64,000 nucleotides of DNA from Mesorhizobium ciceri WSM4083. GTDB taxonomy: Bacteria; Pseudomonadota; Alphaproteobacteria; Rhizobiales; Rhizobiaceae. The DNA lies in assembly GCF_000519305.1 (NCBI RefSeq), contig NZ_KI912610.1, forward strand, positions 1,149,949 to 1,213,948. The letters run 5' to 3'. The notes under the pieces were generated by a model that made no database searches, had not been told where the DNA came from, and saw only the letters and a program-made list of their open reading frames with translations. Positions within the stretch are counted from its first letter, which is position 1. Every line of letters begins with the position of its first letter. Positions 17,431 through 26,385 of this stretch are shown one piece after another. The position numbers and the translations under genes were made by a program.

Positions 17431-18081
17431 TCAGGGCCTCCAGCGCAGGAAATTGGTGATCAGCGCCAGGCCCAGTGCCTGGCTCTTTTCGGGGTGGAAT
17501 TGCGTGCCGACGAGATTGTCGCGGGCGACGGCCGCCGTCACCGGGCCGCCATAGTCGGCGACCGCCAGGACTTCGTCCGGCTTACGTGCGTCGAGATGGT
17601 AGGAATGCACGAAATAGGCGTGCAGCCCGCTTGCGCCGGTCGGAATGCCGGCAAACAGCGGATGCTGGCGCTTGAGCTCGATCGTGTTCCAGCCGATCTG
17701 CGGGATTTTCAGCGCCGGATCGGCCGGCGTGATCTCCTTGACGTCGCCCGATATCCAGCCGAAGCCGTTGGTAATTGTCTTTTCCAGGCCGCGCTCGGAC
17801 ATCAGCTGCATGCCGACGCAGATGCCGAGGAACGGCCGACCCTTGGAGATGGCCACCTCCTCGACCGCTTCCCACATGCCTTCGACGGCATGCAAGCCGG
17901 CCGCGCAGTCGGCATAGGCGCCAACACCGGGCAGCACGATGCGGTCGGCGGTGCGGACCCGTTCGGCATCCGATGTCAGGTCGATCTCCGCCGATATGCC
18001 GGCTTCGCGCGCGGCGCGCTCGAAAGCCTTGGTGGCCGAGCGCAAATTGCCCGAGCCGTAGTCGATGATCGCAACCCGCAT
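17431..18081 (-). CDS. hisH: Imidazole glycerol phosphate synthase, glutamine amidotransferase subunit
   Basis: 216-residue class-I glutaminase that supplies ammonia to HisF. The nucleophilic Cys is in LGICVGMQLM and the His/Glu pair in GTQFHPEKSQ. I chose ATG 18081 (MRVAIIDYGSGNLRS is the family start). It lies 1 bp after the DUF2628 stop. Confidence 0.97.
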   Translation of the reverse strand: MRVAIIDYGSGNLRSATKAFERAAREAGISAEIDLTSDAERVRTADRIVLPGVGAYADCAAGLHAVEGMWEAVEEVAISKGRPFLGICVGMQLMSERGLEKTITNGFGWISGDVKEITPADPALKIPQIGWNTIELKRQHPLFAGIPTGASGLHAYFVHSYHLDARKPDEVLAVADYGGPVTAAVARDNLVGTQFHPEKSQALGLALITNFLRWRP

Positions 18082-18082
18082 G

Positions 18083-18559
18083 TCAGCTTCTTCCTGGAAT
18101 GTGGGTGAGCCCCAGCGCCATGCCCGGCTGCGCTGGCCGTGCCAGGGCAGCATCGGGGACCATGCGCGGCGCCGGCACAACCTCATCGGCAAGCGCTTCC
18201 GCTTCCAGCGCATAGCGCGTGTCGGCATCGTCGAGCCACCCGGCTTCGACCGCGCCCCATTCGTGCCAACCGCGCCGGCGAAGTGCCGCGATGCGCAGGC
18301 CTTGCCCTTCCAGTCCGACATAGAGCGAAACCAGCAGCGACAGCAGCGACCCGGCCAGACCAAGGCCGAGCTTCTGGCCCAGCATCGAAAGCAGGCCCAT
18401 GACGACGAAGGCAAGCGCTGCCTCGATCCACAGCCTATGCCAGGCGAACCATAGCGGCGGCACCAGGAGGCCCAGCCAGGTGAAGCCATCGCGGACAAAG
18501 GCCGTGGCATCGGCCTTCTCGCTGCGGCCTGGCGGTTCCATCACGACATAGGTGGCCAT
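18083..18559 (-). CDS. DUF2628 membrane protein
   Basis: 158-residue protein with three hydrophobic segments between about residues 25 and 85 (LGLLVPPLWFAW, ALAFVVMGLLSMLG, LAGSLLSLLVSLYVGLEG), matching the DUF2628 architecture of small inner-membrane proteins. Function unknown. It is embedded between hisB and hisH with gaps of 4 bp and 1 bp. Confidence 0.85.
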   Translation of the reverse strand: MATYVVMEPPGRSEKADATAFVRDGFTWLGLLVPPLWFAWHRLWIEAALAFVVMGLLSMLGQKLGLGLAGSLLSLLVSLYVGLEGQGLRIAALRRRGWHEWGAVEAGWLDDADTRYALEAEALADEVVPAPRMVPDAALARPAQPGMALGLTHIPGRS

Positions 18560-18563
18560 GGCC

Positions 18564-19163
18564 TTATCCCTTCAACGATCCCTTGGTGGAGGGAACCGCA
18601 TCCGGCTGGCGCGGATCGCGTTGGAGAGCCGCGCGCAGCGCGCGCGCCACCGCCTTGAAGCAGGTCTCGGCGATGTGATGGTTGTTGGCGCCATAGTGAT
18701 TGATGACATGCAGCGTGATGCCGGCATTCTGCGCCAGCGCCTGGAAGAACTCGCGCACCAGCTCGGTGTCGAAAGTACCGATCTTCGGCGACGAGAAGGA
18801 AACGTTCCAGGCCAGGAAGGGACGGCCGGACACGTCGATCGCTGCGCGCGTCAGCGTCTCGTCCATGGCAAGGTCGATCGAGGCATAGCGCATGATGCCG
18901 CGCCGCTCGCCCAGTGCCTTGGCCAGCGCCTGGCCGAGCGCGATGCCGGTGTCCTCGACCGTGTGGTGATCGTCGATATGCAGGTCGCCCTTGGCCCTGA
19001 CCGTCATGTCGATCAGGGAATGGCGCGACAGCTGGTCCAGCATATGGTCGAAAAAGCCGACCCCGGTGGCGATATCCGACTTGCCGGAGCCGTCGACATG
19101 GACCGACACGGAGATGTCGGTTTCCTTGGTCTTGCGGCTCGCTTCGGCGGAACGGGGCGGCAT
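18564..19163 (-). CDS. hisB: Imidazoleglycerol-phosphate dehydratase
   Basis: 199-residue monofunctional IGPD, step 6 of histidine synthesis. Two Mn-binding His motifs are seen: FFDHMLDQLSRHS with DDHHTVED, and the C-terminal HHIAETCFKAVARAL. I prefer the ATG at 19163, preceded by AAGGAT, over an upstream GTG at 19190 that has no ribosome-binding site. It is the first gene of the his unit, divergent from hslV. Confidence 0.95.
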   Translation of the reverse strand: MPPRSAEASRKTKETDISVSVHVDGSGKSDIATGVGFFDHMLDQLSRHSLIDMTVRAKGDLHIDDHHTVEDTGIALGQALAKALGERRGIMRYASIDLAMDETLTRAAIDVSGRPFLAWNVSFSSPKIGTFDTELVREFFQALAQNAGITLHVINHYGANNHHIAETCFKAVARALRAALQRDPRQPDAVPSTKGSLKG

Positions 19164-19405
19164 CACTCTATCCTTGTCCCAGAGGTTCACATCGTGACCG
19201 GCTCAGAGGCTTCAAGCGCTCGCAGGCTTGAAAACGAAAGCCTTCTAGCAGCATGATCCGGCGATTGCCAGTTGCCTCTGACAGCGGTATCGGCCTTGCC
19301 AGAGAGCGATTTGCAATCACCGGCCCCATGCATACATATGGCCGATCAAAGTTACTCGTACCGCGCCGATCGCCTTATCGGGATGGCGCTGCTCGGAGCC
19401 AGGAA

Positions 19406-19957
19406 ATGTCCGATAATCTGACCATGCACGCCACGACCATCGTGACTGTGCGCAAAGGCAACAAGGTGGTGATCGCCGGCGACGGCCAGGTCAGCCTTGG
19501 CCAGACCATCATGAAGGGCAACGCCAAGAAGGTGCGCCGCATCGGCAAGGGCGGCAATGTGATCGCCGGTTTCGCCGGCGCCACCGCCGACGCCTTCACG
19601 CTTCTGGAGCGGCTCGAGGCCAAGCTCGAACAATATCCCGACCAGCTGACGCGCGCCTGCGTCGAGCTCGCCAAGGACTGGCGCACCGACCGCTATCTGC
19701 GCCGGCTGGAAGCGATGATGCTGGTGGCAGACAAGTCGGTGTCGCTGGCGCTGACCGGCACAGGCGACGTGCTTGAGCCCGAATTTGGCGTCATGGCCAT
19801 AGGTTCGGGCGGCAATTATGCGCTGGCGGCGGCGCGCGCGCTGATGGACAGCGACAAGGATGCCGAGGAGATCGCCCGCAAGGCGATGCAGATCGCGTCC
19901 GACATCTGCGTCTACACCAACAACAATTTCGTCGTCGAAACGCTCGATGCCGCCTGA
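19406..19957 (+). CDS. hslV: HslV protease subunit
   Basis: 183-residue peptidase of the HslUV (ClpQY) complex, a proteasome-like threonine protease. The N-terminal HATTIVTVRKGNKVVIAGDGQV shows the catalytic Thr, which becomes residue 1 after removal of the propeptide (Thr10 here). GSGGNYALAAARAL is the conserved C-terminal region. ATG 19406 was chosen over a longer open frame from 19253. Its ATPase partner hslU is 2.4 kb downstream, with three genes between. Confidence 0.96.
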   Translation: MSDNLTMHATTIVTVRKGNKVVIAGDGQVSLGQTIMKGNAKKVRRIGKGGNVIAGFAGATADAFTLLERLEAKLEQYPDQLTRACVELAKDWRTDRYLRRLEAMMLVADKSVSLALTGTGDVLEPEFGVMAIGSGGNYALAAARALMDSDKDAEEIARKAMQIASDICVYTNNNFVVETLDAA

Positions 19958-19994
19958 GAAGGCCGGCCATGAACCCGAACCGCGGGACCGCATA

Positions 19995-20022
19995 AGCGAA
20001 AAGTGGAAACCGGTTTTCGGAA
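19995..20022. repeat. Short palindromic repeat of the type scattered in rhizobial genomes
   Basis: A unit AAGCGAAAAGTGG followed by a near-palindrome around ACCGGT (GGAAACCGGTTTTC, 20005-20018) lies just before the GNAT gene. I recall this short motif as a frequent intergenic repeat in Mesorhizobium and relatives; copy number cannot be counted here. Confidence 0.45.
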
Positions 20023-20028
20023 GAGATC

Positions 20029-20541
20029 ATGGCCGTACAGGACGATAGCTACGATTTTCGACCGGTGACGGAGAAAGACCTGCCGATGATCGCCGGCTGG
20101 CTTGCCCAGCCGCATGTCGCAGAGTGGTGGGACGATCCGGAGACGGAAATCGCCGGGATCAGCGATCATATCGACTCGATTTCCGTCGAGCCGCTGATCG
20201 TCGAGCTCGACGGCAAGCCGATCGCCTATCTGCAAAGCTACGACCCGCATCTGGAAGACGACCATCCCTATGCCGACCAGCCGTTCGGCACGCTCGGCAT
20301 CGACGTGTCGATCGGCGTGCCGGAGCTGGTCGGGCGCGGCCATGGCTCGGCAATCGTGCGCCAGTTCGTCGAACAGCTTTTCGAGGAAGGTGTTCCGCGC
20401 GTCATCATCGATCCGGATCCCGCCAATGTCAGGGCGATCCGTGCCTATGAAAAGGCCGGCTTTGTTGCTTTTGACACCAGAACATCGGAGTACGGGCCGG
20501 CCTTGATGATGGCGCGCGACGCGACGCAGGAGCCCAATTGA
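20029..20541 (+). CDS. GNAT acetyltransferase, AAC(6')/siderophore-type
   Basis: 170-residue GNAT-fold N-acetyltransferase. The AcCoA-binding motif A is LVGRGHGSAIVRQFVEQLF and a DPDPANVRAIRAYEKAGF segment follows; the N-terminal RPVTEKDLPMIAGWLAQPHVAEWW resembles AAC(6')-like and IucB-like enzymes. An acyl acceptor cannot be assigned. Located between hslV and hslU; its stop overlaps the TTG start of the next gene by 4 bp. Confidence 0.85.
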   Translation: MAVQDDSYDFRPVTEKDLPMIAGWLAQPHVAEWWDDPETEIAGISDHIDSISVEPLIVELDGKPIAYLQSYDPHLEDDHPYADQPFGTLGIDVSIGVPELVGRGHGSAIVRQFVEQLFEEGVPRVIIDPDPANVRAIRAYEKAGFVAFDTRTSEYGPALMMARDATQEPN

Positions 20542-21698
20542 TCAGCGCCGAAACCCTCGACAACGCAGTCGCGAAAGGTTTGATCTCGCAGACCCTGCGC
20601 AATCAGTTGGAGGCCATGGAACGCGCGGTCGCTCTCGCCCCCGAGACCAGGCGCGCCGATGACGAGGGTGACGAGGAAAACCTGCGGCTGGTCGGCGGCG
20701 GCAACGATCTGTTCGTCACGGTGGGAACCGTTCTGCTCAGCGCCGGCTTCTTCTTTGTCCTCACCACCTTGCTTCCCGGCCAGACATTCTGGATCGCCGG
20801 CATCCTCGCGGTTTTCGCCTGGGGGCTCGCCGAAATCGTCACGCGTCAGCACCGGATGAAATTATCGTCGTCCGTGCTTGCCCTGATTTTCATGGCCGCC
20901 ATTCTGGCCGCTCTGGCGCTGCAAGTGGAGGCCAGTTTCGGCATACGCAAGCCGGAGACTATCTGGCAGCTGTTGGCGTTGCGCCAGACGGCGTCCCGGG
21001 CCGGATATCTGTTCCTGGGCGGAGGAATAATCGCGGCGGCGATCTATTTCTGGCGCTTTCGCGTCCCCATCATTGCCGGGGTTATCGCCATCGCCTTCAC
21101 ATTGCTTGCCTTCCTGCAAACGGCGATAATCCTGTATGACAGCGTGACAACGGGCGCGATTGCGCCGCCGCGCCTTGAGGATGTTCCCGAATTGCTGCGC
21201 GCGGCACTTTACATGCCGCTGATCTGCGGCCTGATGGTGTTCGCAACGGGTGTAGCTTTTGACATTTATGACAGGGATCGGCGCAAGATCTGGTCCGATT
21301 GCGCTTTCTGGCTGCATGTCGTCTCGGCGCCCATGCTGGTGCATCCGCTCTTTATCATGGCAACCGGCCAGAACGTCGTATTCGGACATATCGCGCCGGA
21401 TGCCAATGCAACCATCATGCTGACGATACTGATCCTTGGCTTCCTCTATGTCGCGCTTGCCACAGACCGCCGTTCGCTTCTGGTTCCGACATTGGCTTAC
21501 TTCGGCTCGCTGGGCATCTATTATCTGGTGAATTCCGCCTCCGATTCGACGGGTATCCCGCCTTTTGCCTTGATCCTGGTCGTTGTTGGAGGGCTGATTA
21601 TTCTGTTCGGGGCTGGCTGGCAGCGTATCCGGCGGATTGTGGTCAAGCCCACCTTGCCGGCTGCCGTGATCCGCCGTCTACCGCCGCTGAAGGCGTGA
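20538..21698 (+). CDS. Multi-pass membrane protein, DUF2157-like
   Basis: 386-residue protein with a soluble N-terminal ~55 residues (a helical region with LISQTLRNQLEAME) followed by about ten hydrophobic segments. The layout resembles DUF2157/DUF4401-type membrane proteins, but the match is by pattern only. It uses a TTG start overlapping the upstream TGA (TTGA). No catalytic motif recognised. Confidence 0.7.
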   Translation: MISAETLDNAVAKGLISQTLRNQLEAMERAVALAPETRRADDEGDEENLRLVGGGNDLFVTVGTVLLSAGFFFVLTTLLPGQTFWIAGILAVFAWGLAEIVTRQHRMKLSSSVLALIFMAAILAALALQVEASFGIRKPETIWQLLALRQTASRAGYLFLGGGIIAAAIYFWRFRVPIIAGVIAIAFTLLAFLQTAIILYDSVTTGAIAPPRLEDVPELLRAALYMPLICGLMVFATGVAFDIYDRDRRKIWSDCAFWLHVVSAPMLVHPLFIMATGQNVVFGHIAPDANATIMLTILILGFLYVALATDRRSLLVPTLAYFGSLGIYYLVNSASDSTGIPPFALILVVVGGLIILFGAGWQRIRRIVVKPTLPAAVIRRLPPLKA

Positions 21699-21750
21699 CA
21701 AGGCTTTGTGATGATCGACACGGCGACGCGAAACCAGGGGGAATGAACCG

Positions 21751-22350
21751 ATGACGACACCGGCCACGGAGAACAGCTATTCGGCCTATGAAGACAGCTG
21801 GCGGATGGGGCTTCTGCTCGCCCTCGCCCTGATCATCTTCCAGGCCGGGGCGCTCTACGGGATGGGGCGAACGCCGATCTGCACCTGCGGCTACGTCAAG
21901 CTCTGGCACGGCGTGGTGAACAGTTCGGAGAATTCCCAGCACATTTCGGACTGGTACACGTTCTCGCACATCATCCACGGCTTCCTGTTCTACGCGTTGG
22001 CCAGATTCCTGTTCCCCCGTTCGCCGATCGGCCTGAGGCTGGCATTCGCCGTCCTTATCGAGGGCGGCTGGGAGCTGCTCGAAAACAGCCCGTTCATCAT
22101 CGAGCGCTACCGCGCCGGCACCATCTCGCTCGACTATTACGGCGACAGCATCATCAATTCGGTGTCCGACACACTGGCCATGGTGCTGGGATTTGTGATG
22201 GCGCGAAGGCTACCTATATGGGTGATCGTCAGCCTCGCCATCATCTTCGAACTCGGTACCGGCTATCTCATCCGGGACAATCTGACACTCAACGTGATCA
22301 TGCTGCTGCATCCGTTCGAGGCCATCAAGCAGTGGCAAAGTGGAATTTAG
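21751..22350 (+). CDS. UPF0314/DUF2585 membrane protein
   Basis: 199-residue membrane protein with conserved CTCGYVKLWHGVVNSSENSQHISDWYTFSHIIHGFLFY and EGGWELLENSPFIIERYR, diagnostic of the DUF2585 (UPF0314) family found mainly in Rhizobiales. The His- and Glu-rich conserved patches suggest a metal site in or near the membrane, but the function is unknown. It ends 4 bp before hslU. Confidence 0.9.
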   Translation: MTTPATENSYSAYEDSWRMGLLLALALIIFQAGALYGMGRTPICTCGYVKLWHGVVNSSENSQHISDWYTFSHIIHGFLFYALARFLFPRSPIGLRLAFAVLIEGGWELLENSPFIIERYRAGTISLDYYGDSIINSVSDTLAMVLGFVMARRLPIWVIVSLAIIFELGTGYLIRDNLTLNVIMLLHPFEAIKQWQSGI

Positions 22351-22354
22351 TGAT

Positions 22355-23668
22355 ATGAGCACATTTTCTCCCCGCGAAATCGTTTCGGAACTCGACCGCT
22401 TCATCATCGGCCAGAAGGACGCCAAGCGCGCCGTGGCCATCGCCTTGCGCAACCGCTGGCGCCGCCAGCAGCTGGAAGGCCAGATGCGCGAAGAGGTGAT
22501 GCCGAAGAACATCCTGATGATCGGGCCGACCGGCGTCGGCAAGACCGAGATTTCGCGCCGCCTGGCGCGGCTCGCCGGTGCGCCTTTCGTCAAGGTCGAG
22601 GCCACCAAGTTCACCGAGGTCGGCTATGTCGGCCGTGATGTCGAGCAGATCATCCGCGATCTGGTCGAGATCGCCATCGGCCTGGTGCGCGAGAGGATGC
22701 GCGAGGACGTCAAGGCGCGCGCCCACGTCAACGCCGAGGAACGCGTGCTGGAAGCGCTGGTCGGCAAGACGGCGAGCCCGGCCACCCGCGATAGTTTCCG
22801 CAAGAAGCTGCGCGACGGCGAGCTCGACGACAAGGAGATCGAGGTCGAGGTCGCCGATACCGGCGCTGGCGGCATGCCCGGTTTCGAGATCCCCGGCATG
22901 CCGGGCGCCAATATCGGCGTGCTGAACATCAACGACATGCTGTCGAAGGCGATGGGCGGCAAGAAGACCAAGATGCGCAAGACGACGGTGAAGGAGTCCT
23001 ACGACCTGCTGGTCAATGACGAGTCCGACAAGCTGCTCGACCAGGACGAAGTGGTGCGCCGGGCGCTCGATGCGACGGAGAATGACGGCATCGTCTTCCT
23101 CGACGAGATCGACAAGATCGCGTCGCGCGAAGGCGGCATGGGCGCCGGCGTTTCCCGCGAAGGCGTGCAGCGCGACCTGCTGCCGCTGATCGAGGGCACC
23201 ACGGTGGCGACCAAATACGGACCGCTGAAGACCGACCACATATTGTTCATCGCCTCCGGCGCATTCCACGTCTCGAAGCCGTCCGACCTGTTGCCGGAAT
23301 TGCAGGGCCGCCTGCCGATCCGCGTCGAGCTGCGGGCGCTGGAGAAGGACGATTTCGTGCGCATCCTGACCGAGACCGAAGCCAGCCTGATCAAGCAGTA
23401 TATCGCGCTGATGAAGACCGAGGGCGTCGACCTGACCTTCACCGACGACGCGATCGATTCGCTGGCCGGCATTGCCGTCGATCTCAACGCCAGCGTCGAG
23501 AATATCGGCGCAAGGCGGCTGCAGACGGTGATGGAGCGGGTGCTGGACGAAATCTCCTACGATGCCCCCGACCGCAACGGCACATCAGTCACCATCGACG
23601 CCGCCTATGTGGAAAAGCATGTCGGCGACCTGTCCAGGAATACCGACCTGTCGCGGTTCATTCTTTAA
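22355..23668 (+). CDS. hslU: HslU ATPase subunit
   Basis: 437-residue AAA+ unfoldase of HslUV. Walker A GPTGVGKTE, Walker B IVFLDEIDKIA and the sensor region GARRLQTVMERVLDEISY are present, plus the family-typical inserted I domain (about residues 110-240). The C-terminus DLSRFIL is the conserved tail that docks into HslV. ATG 22355 chosen as the family start. Confidence 0.97.
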   Translation: MSTFSPREIVSELDRFIIGQKDAKRAVAIALRNRWRRQQLEGQMREEVMPKNILMIGPTGVGKTEISRRLARLAGAPFVKVEATKFTEVGYVGRDVEQIIRDLVEIAIGLVRERMREDVKARAHVNAEERVLEALVGKTASPATRDSFRKKLRDGELDDKEIEVEVADTGAGGMPGFEIPGMPGANIGVLNINDMLSKAMGGKKTKMRKTTVKESYDLLVNDESDKLLDQDEVVRRALDATENDGIVFLDEIDKIASREGGMGAGVSREGVQRDLLPLIEGTTVATKYGPLKTDHILFIASGAFHVSKPSDLLPELQGRLPIRVELRALEKDDFVRILTETEASLIKQYIALMKTEGVDLTFTDDAIDSLAGIAVDLNASVENIGARRLQTVMERVLDEISYDAPDRNGTSVTIDAAYVEKHVGDLSRNTDLSRFIL

Positions 23669-23673
23669 ACGAC

Positions 23674-23695
23674 GGCGCCGGAACGTTCCGGCGCC
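23674..23695. other. Perfect inverted repeat after hslU
   Basis: GGCGCCGGAAC and GTTCCGGCGCC form a perfect 22-bp palindrome six bases after the hslU stop. It lacks a T tract, so it may act as a 3' stabilising hairpin rather than a classical terminator. Confidence 0.6.
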
Positions 23696-23899
23696 GGTCC
23701 AGGCAACATTTTCCGGCAAGCAAAATCATGTGTGGCCAGATGGTACCATCCGGCCACCTTTCGTAGTGCCGGGTGAAGGGGCGCTCTCGACTCGACCAAG
23801 AGCTTTACCTAGTTTGCGCGGCAATTCTCGATCTCTTGGTTGACGCAATTCCGGAAAACCGTTTCACACTTTTCCTGGAATTGCTTGGGCGGCGGGTGC

Positions 23900-24859
23900 A
23901 TGAAAAAACTGATCCTGGTCATTCTCGGCTTAACGCTGGCGGCGACGCTGTTCGCCGCCGAGGCAGCGACATTGGTGCCGCCGGGAAATCGCAATGCCGT
24001 GCAGCCCGACATTCCCGGCGCATCCAGCCGGCGCACGCAGGCGACCAACACCAGTTTCCAGGCGAAGTACCGCAAGGTCTACGCCCTGTTGCAGAACGAC
24101 GCCGAATTGCGCGGCAAGATCAAGAAGGCAGCAGCCACCTACGGCATCGATCCCTTGCACATCGTCGGCGCCATCGTCGGCGAGCACACCTACAATGTCG
24201 ATGCCTATGACCGGCTGCAGACCTACTACGTCAAGGCGATCTCCTATCTCTCCAGCAAGCTGTCCTTCGCCTATGACGGCGAGGACATCACCGATTTCGT
24301 GCAGCGGCCGGAATTCAAGAAATGCGCCGGGATGTCCGACAGCTATGATCTGTGGGAATGCCGCGAGCAGGTGTGGAACCGTTCGTTTCGCGGCAAGAGC
24401 GTCGGCGGGACGAGCTTTCCCGACGATCGTTTCGGCGCCACCTTCTTCCAGCCCTATTATGCCGGCCAGACCTTTGGCCTCGGCCAGCTCAATCCGCTGA
24501 CCGCCCTGCAGATGAGCGATCTGGTGCACAAGGTTTCCGGCCTGCCGAAGCTCGACGTCGGCGATCCCAATTCGGTCTACAAGACCATCATGGATCCGGA
24601 CCTGACGCTGCCCTACGTCGCCGCGACGATCCGGAAATCGATCGATGCCTATAAAAGCATTGCCGGCTTCGACATTTCGGGCAATCCGGGGGTCACCGCC
24701 ACGCTCTACAATGTCGGCAATCCGGAGCAGCGGGCTGACGCGCTGAAGGCGGAGAACGACAGGCGCCGCGCCGCCGGCGAGCCGGAAAAGCTGCCGGAAG
24801 AGAATTACTATGGCTGGCTGGTGAATGATAAGCTGCCGGAGCTGAAGGCGCTGTTTTAG
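23900..24859 (+). CDS. DUF1402 family secreted protein
   Basis: 319-residue protein with a signal peptide (MKKLILVILGLTLAATLFAAEA) and the DUF1402 architecture found in Rhizobiales. The segment AAATYGIDPLHIVGAIVGEHTYN resembles the lytic-transglycosylase helix carrying a catalytic Glu, and TFGLGQLNPLTALQMSD resembles the GxGQxxP motif of transglycosylases. A peptidoglycan-directed role is therefore plausible but inferred. ATG 23900 selected because it opens the signal peptide. Confidence 0.8.
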   Translation: MKKLILVILGLTLAATLFAAEAATLVPPGNRNAVQPDIPGASSRRTQATNTSFQAKYRKVYALLQNDAELRGKIKKAAATYGIDPLHIVGAIVGEHTYNVDAYDRLQTYYVKAISYLSSKLSFAYDGEDITDFVQRPEFKKCAGMSDSYDLWECREQVWNRSFRGKSVGGTSFPDDRFGATFFQPYYAGQTFGLGQLNPLTALQMSDLVHKVSGLPKLDVGDPNSVYKTIMDPDLTLPYVAATIRKSIDAYKSIAGFDISGNPGVTATLYNVGNPEQRADALKAENDRRRAAGEPEKLPEENYYGWLVNDKLPELKALF

Positions 24860-24900
24860 CTGGTTTGGAGCTCCGGCCTCTACCTCCCCTTGCGGGCAGG

Positions 24901-25120
24901 GTTATCGCATATGGATTCTTGCGAAGAAGGACCCCCACCCTAACCCTCCCCACAAGGGGGAGGGAACGCTGCCGCGTGCCTTTTATTCTTCTTTGGCGCC
25001 GAAAAGTCAGGCGACTAGCCTAGGTCGGCGCCGACGGAAATCTCCCTCCCCCTTGTGGGGAGGGGTTAGGGGTGGGGGTCGGTGCCGGGCAGACATCTCA
25101 GGAATTCCATATGCGATTAC
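24901..25120. mobile_element. MITE-like element with terminal inverted repeats, copy 1
   Basis: This 220-bp non-coding unit begins TTATCGCATATGGA and ends TCCATATGCGATTA, nearly perfect terminal inverted repeats. Inside are a left block CCCCCACCCTAACCCTCCCC plus ACAAGGGGGAGGG and, about 90 bp later, its inverted counterpart. A second copy with the same ends and inner blocks is at 62551-62766. It has no coding capacity, so any movement would depend on an enzyme elsewhere. Confidence 0.7.
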
Positions 25121-25146
25121 CCCTTCCCACAAGCGGCAGAGCAGGC

Positions 25147-26385
25147 TCAAGCGGCCAGCAACGACTTCAGCTTGACGTCCTGCGATCCCAGCGCTTCCGG
25201 CGCCGGCTTCGCCTGCTTGCCGATCAGCATTTCGGCCAGCCTGATGTCGCGGGCGACCGCGTTGCCGGGGCCGATGCCGCTGGCCGCCACCAGCCTGCCA
25301 TCTTCGGCCAGATGGAAGAGGATGAAAGCGCCGTCGCCGAGGTCGCGGCGCACGGTGCTGCTGCCTTCGTCGGACAGCCCGGCGATCTGCAGGGACAGAC
25401 CATATTGATCCGACCAGAACCACGGCACCGCCGCATGCGCCTCGCCCGCGCCGAGCATGTTCCTGGCCGCCAGCGCGCCCTGTTCCTGGGCGTTGCGCCA
25501 GGCTTCCAGCCGCACGCGGCGGCCGCCATAGACGGCGAGCGGAAACGAGCAGCAATCGCCGGCGGCAAAGATGTCGGGATCGCTGCTGCGCAGCTCGGCA
25601 TCGACTGCAATGCCATTGTCGATCGTCAGCCCCGCTTCGGCCGCAAGCCCGGTCACCGGCACGGCGCCGATGCCGATGATCGCGAGGTCGGCGACGATTT
25701 CCCGGCCGCCGGCAAGTGTGGTGCGCACCTGTCTGCCGTCGTCGGCGATGGATGCGATGCCATCCCCGCACAGGATATCGACGCCCTCGGCGACATGCGT
25801 ATCATGGATAATTTCTGCGATCTCCGCCGGCACGCCGCGCATCAGGATGCGCGGCTGCGCCTCGATGACCGTGACCGCGGCGCCGAGCTTGCGGGCCGCG
25901 GCGGCGAGTTCGAGGCCGATGAAGCCGCCGCCGATGATGGCGATACGGTTGCCGGGGGTCAGATGCGCGCGAATGGCGAGCGCGTCGGCGAAGGTCCTGA
26001 GATAGACGCAGTGCGCGCCAAGGCCGGGCATCGGCAGCTTGCGCGGCGTCGAACCCGTTGCCAGCAGGAGCTTGTCGTAAGGCAGGACCGATCCGTCCGA
26101 CAGACGCACAGTATGCGCCGCGCGATCGATCGCGACGGCCTGGACGGAATGGATATGCCGGATCGACTTCTCGGCCAGAATTGCGTCGCTGGCGATCGCC
26201 TTGATCTCGGGCGCATCGCTGGCCATCGCATCCTTGGACAGAGGCGGGCGCTCATAGGGCAGATGCGGCTCGTCGCCGACCAGCGTCACCGGCCCCTGAT
26301 AATCGAGGTCGCGCAGCGCCAATGCCGCCCGCCCGCCGCATTCGCCGGCGCCGATGATGAGCATCCCCCCCGCCATGTCAGTCAT
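25147..26385 (-). CDS. Ferredoxin reductase, MocF-like
   Basis: 412-residue FAD/NAD(P)H-dependent reductase of the oxygenase-coupled ferredoxin reductase family. The FAD-binding GxGxxG is in LIIGAGECGGRAAL, YERPPLSK follows, the NAD-binding motif is IAIIGGGFIGLELAA, and the second FAD motif is DIFAAGDC. It would pass electrons from NAD(P)H to the adjacent Rieske ferredoxin. Its start overlaps that gene's stop by 4 bp. By neighbourhood it resembles MocF of rhizopine catabolism; alone the sequence would fit any BenD/HcaD-type reductase. Confidence 0.85.
   Translation of the reverse strand: MTDMAGGMLIIGAGECGGRAALALRDLDYQGPVTLVGDEPHLPYERPPLSKDAMASDAPEIKAIASDAILAEKSIRHIHSVQAVAIDRAAHTVRLSDGSVLPYDKLLLATGSTPRKLPMPGLGAHCVYLRTFADALAIRAHLTPGNRIAIIGGGFIGLELAAAARKLGAAVTVIEAQPRILMRGVPAEIAEIIHDTHVAEGVDILCGDGIASIADDGRQVRTTLAGGREIVADLAIIGIGAVPVTGLAAEAGLTIDNGIAVDAELRSSDPDIFAAGDCCSFPLAVYGGRRVRLEAWRNAQEQGALAARNMLGAGEAHAAVPWFWSDQYGLSLQIAGLSDEGSSTVRRDLGDGAFILFHLAEDGRLVAASGIGPGNAVARDIRLAEMLIGKQAKPAPEALGSQDVKLKSLLAA

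Noticed and set aside
24901..25120. CRISPR-like repeats in the C-rich intergenic blocks
   Set aside because: Blocks are inverted pairs in a single palindromic unit, not regularly spaced direct repeats, and no cas gene is present.
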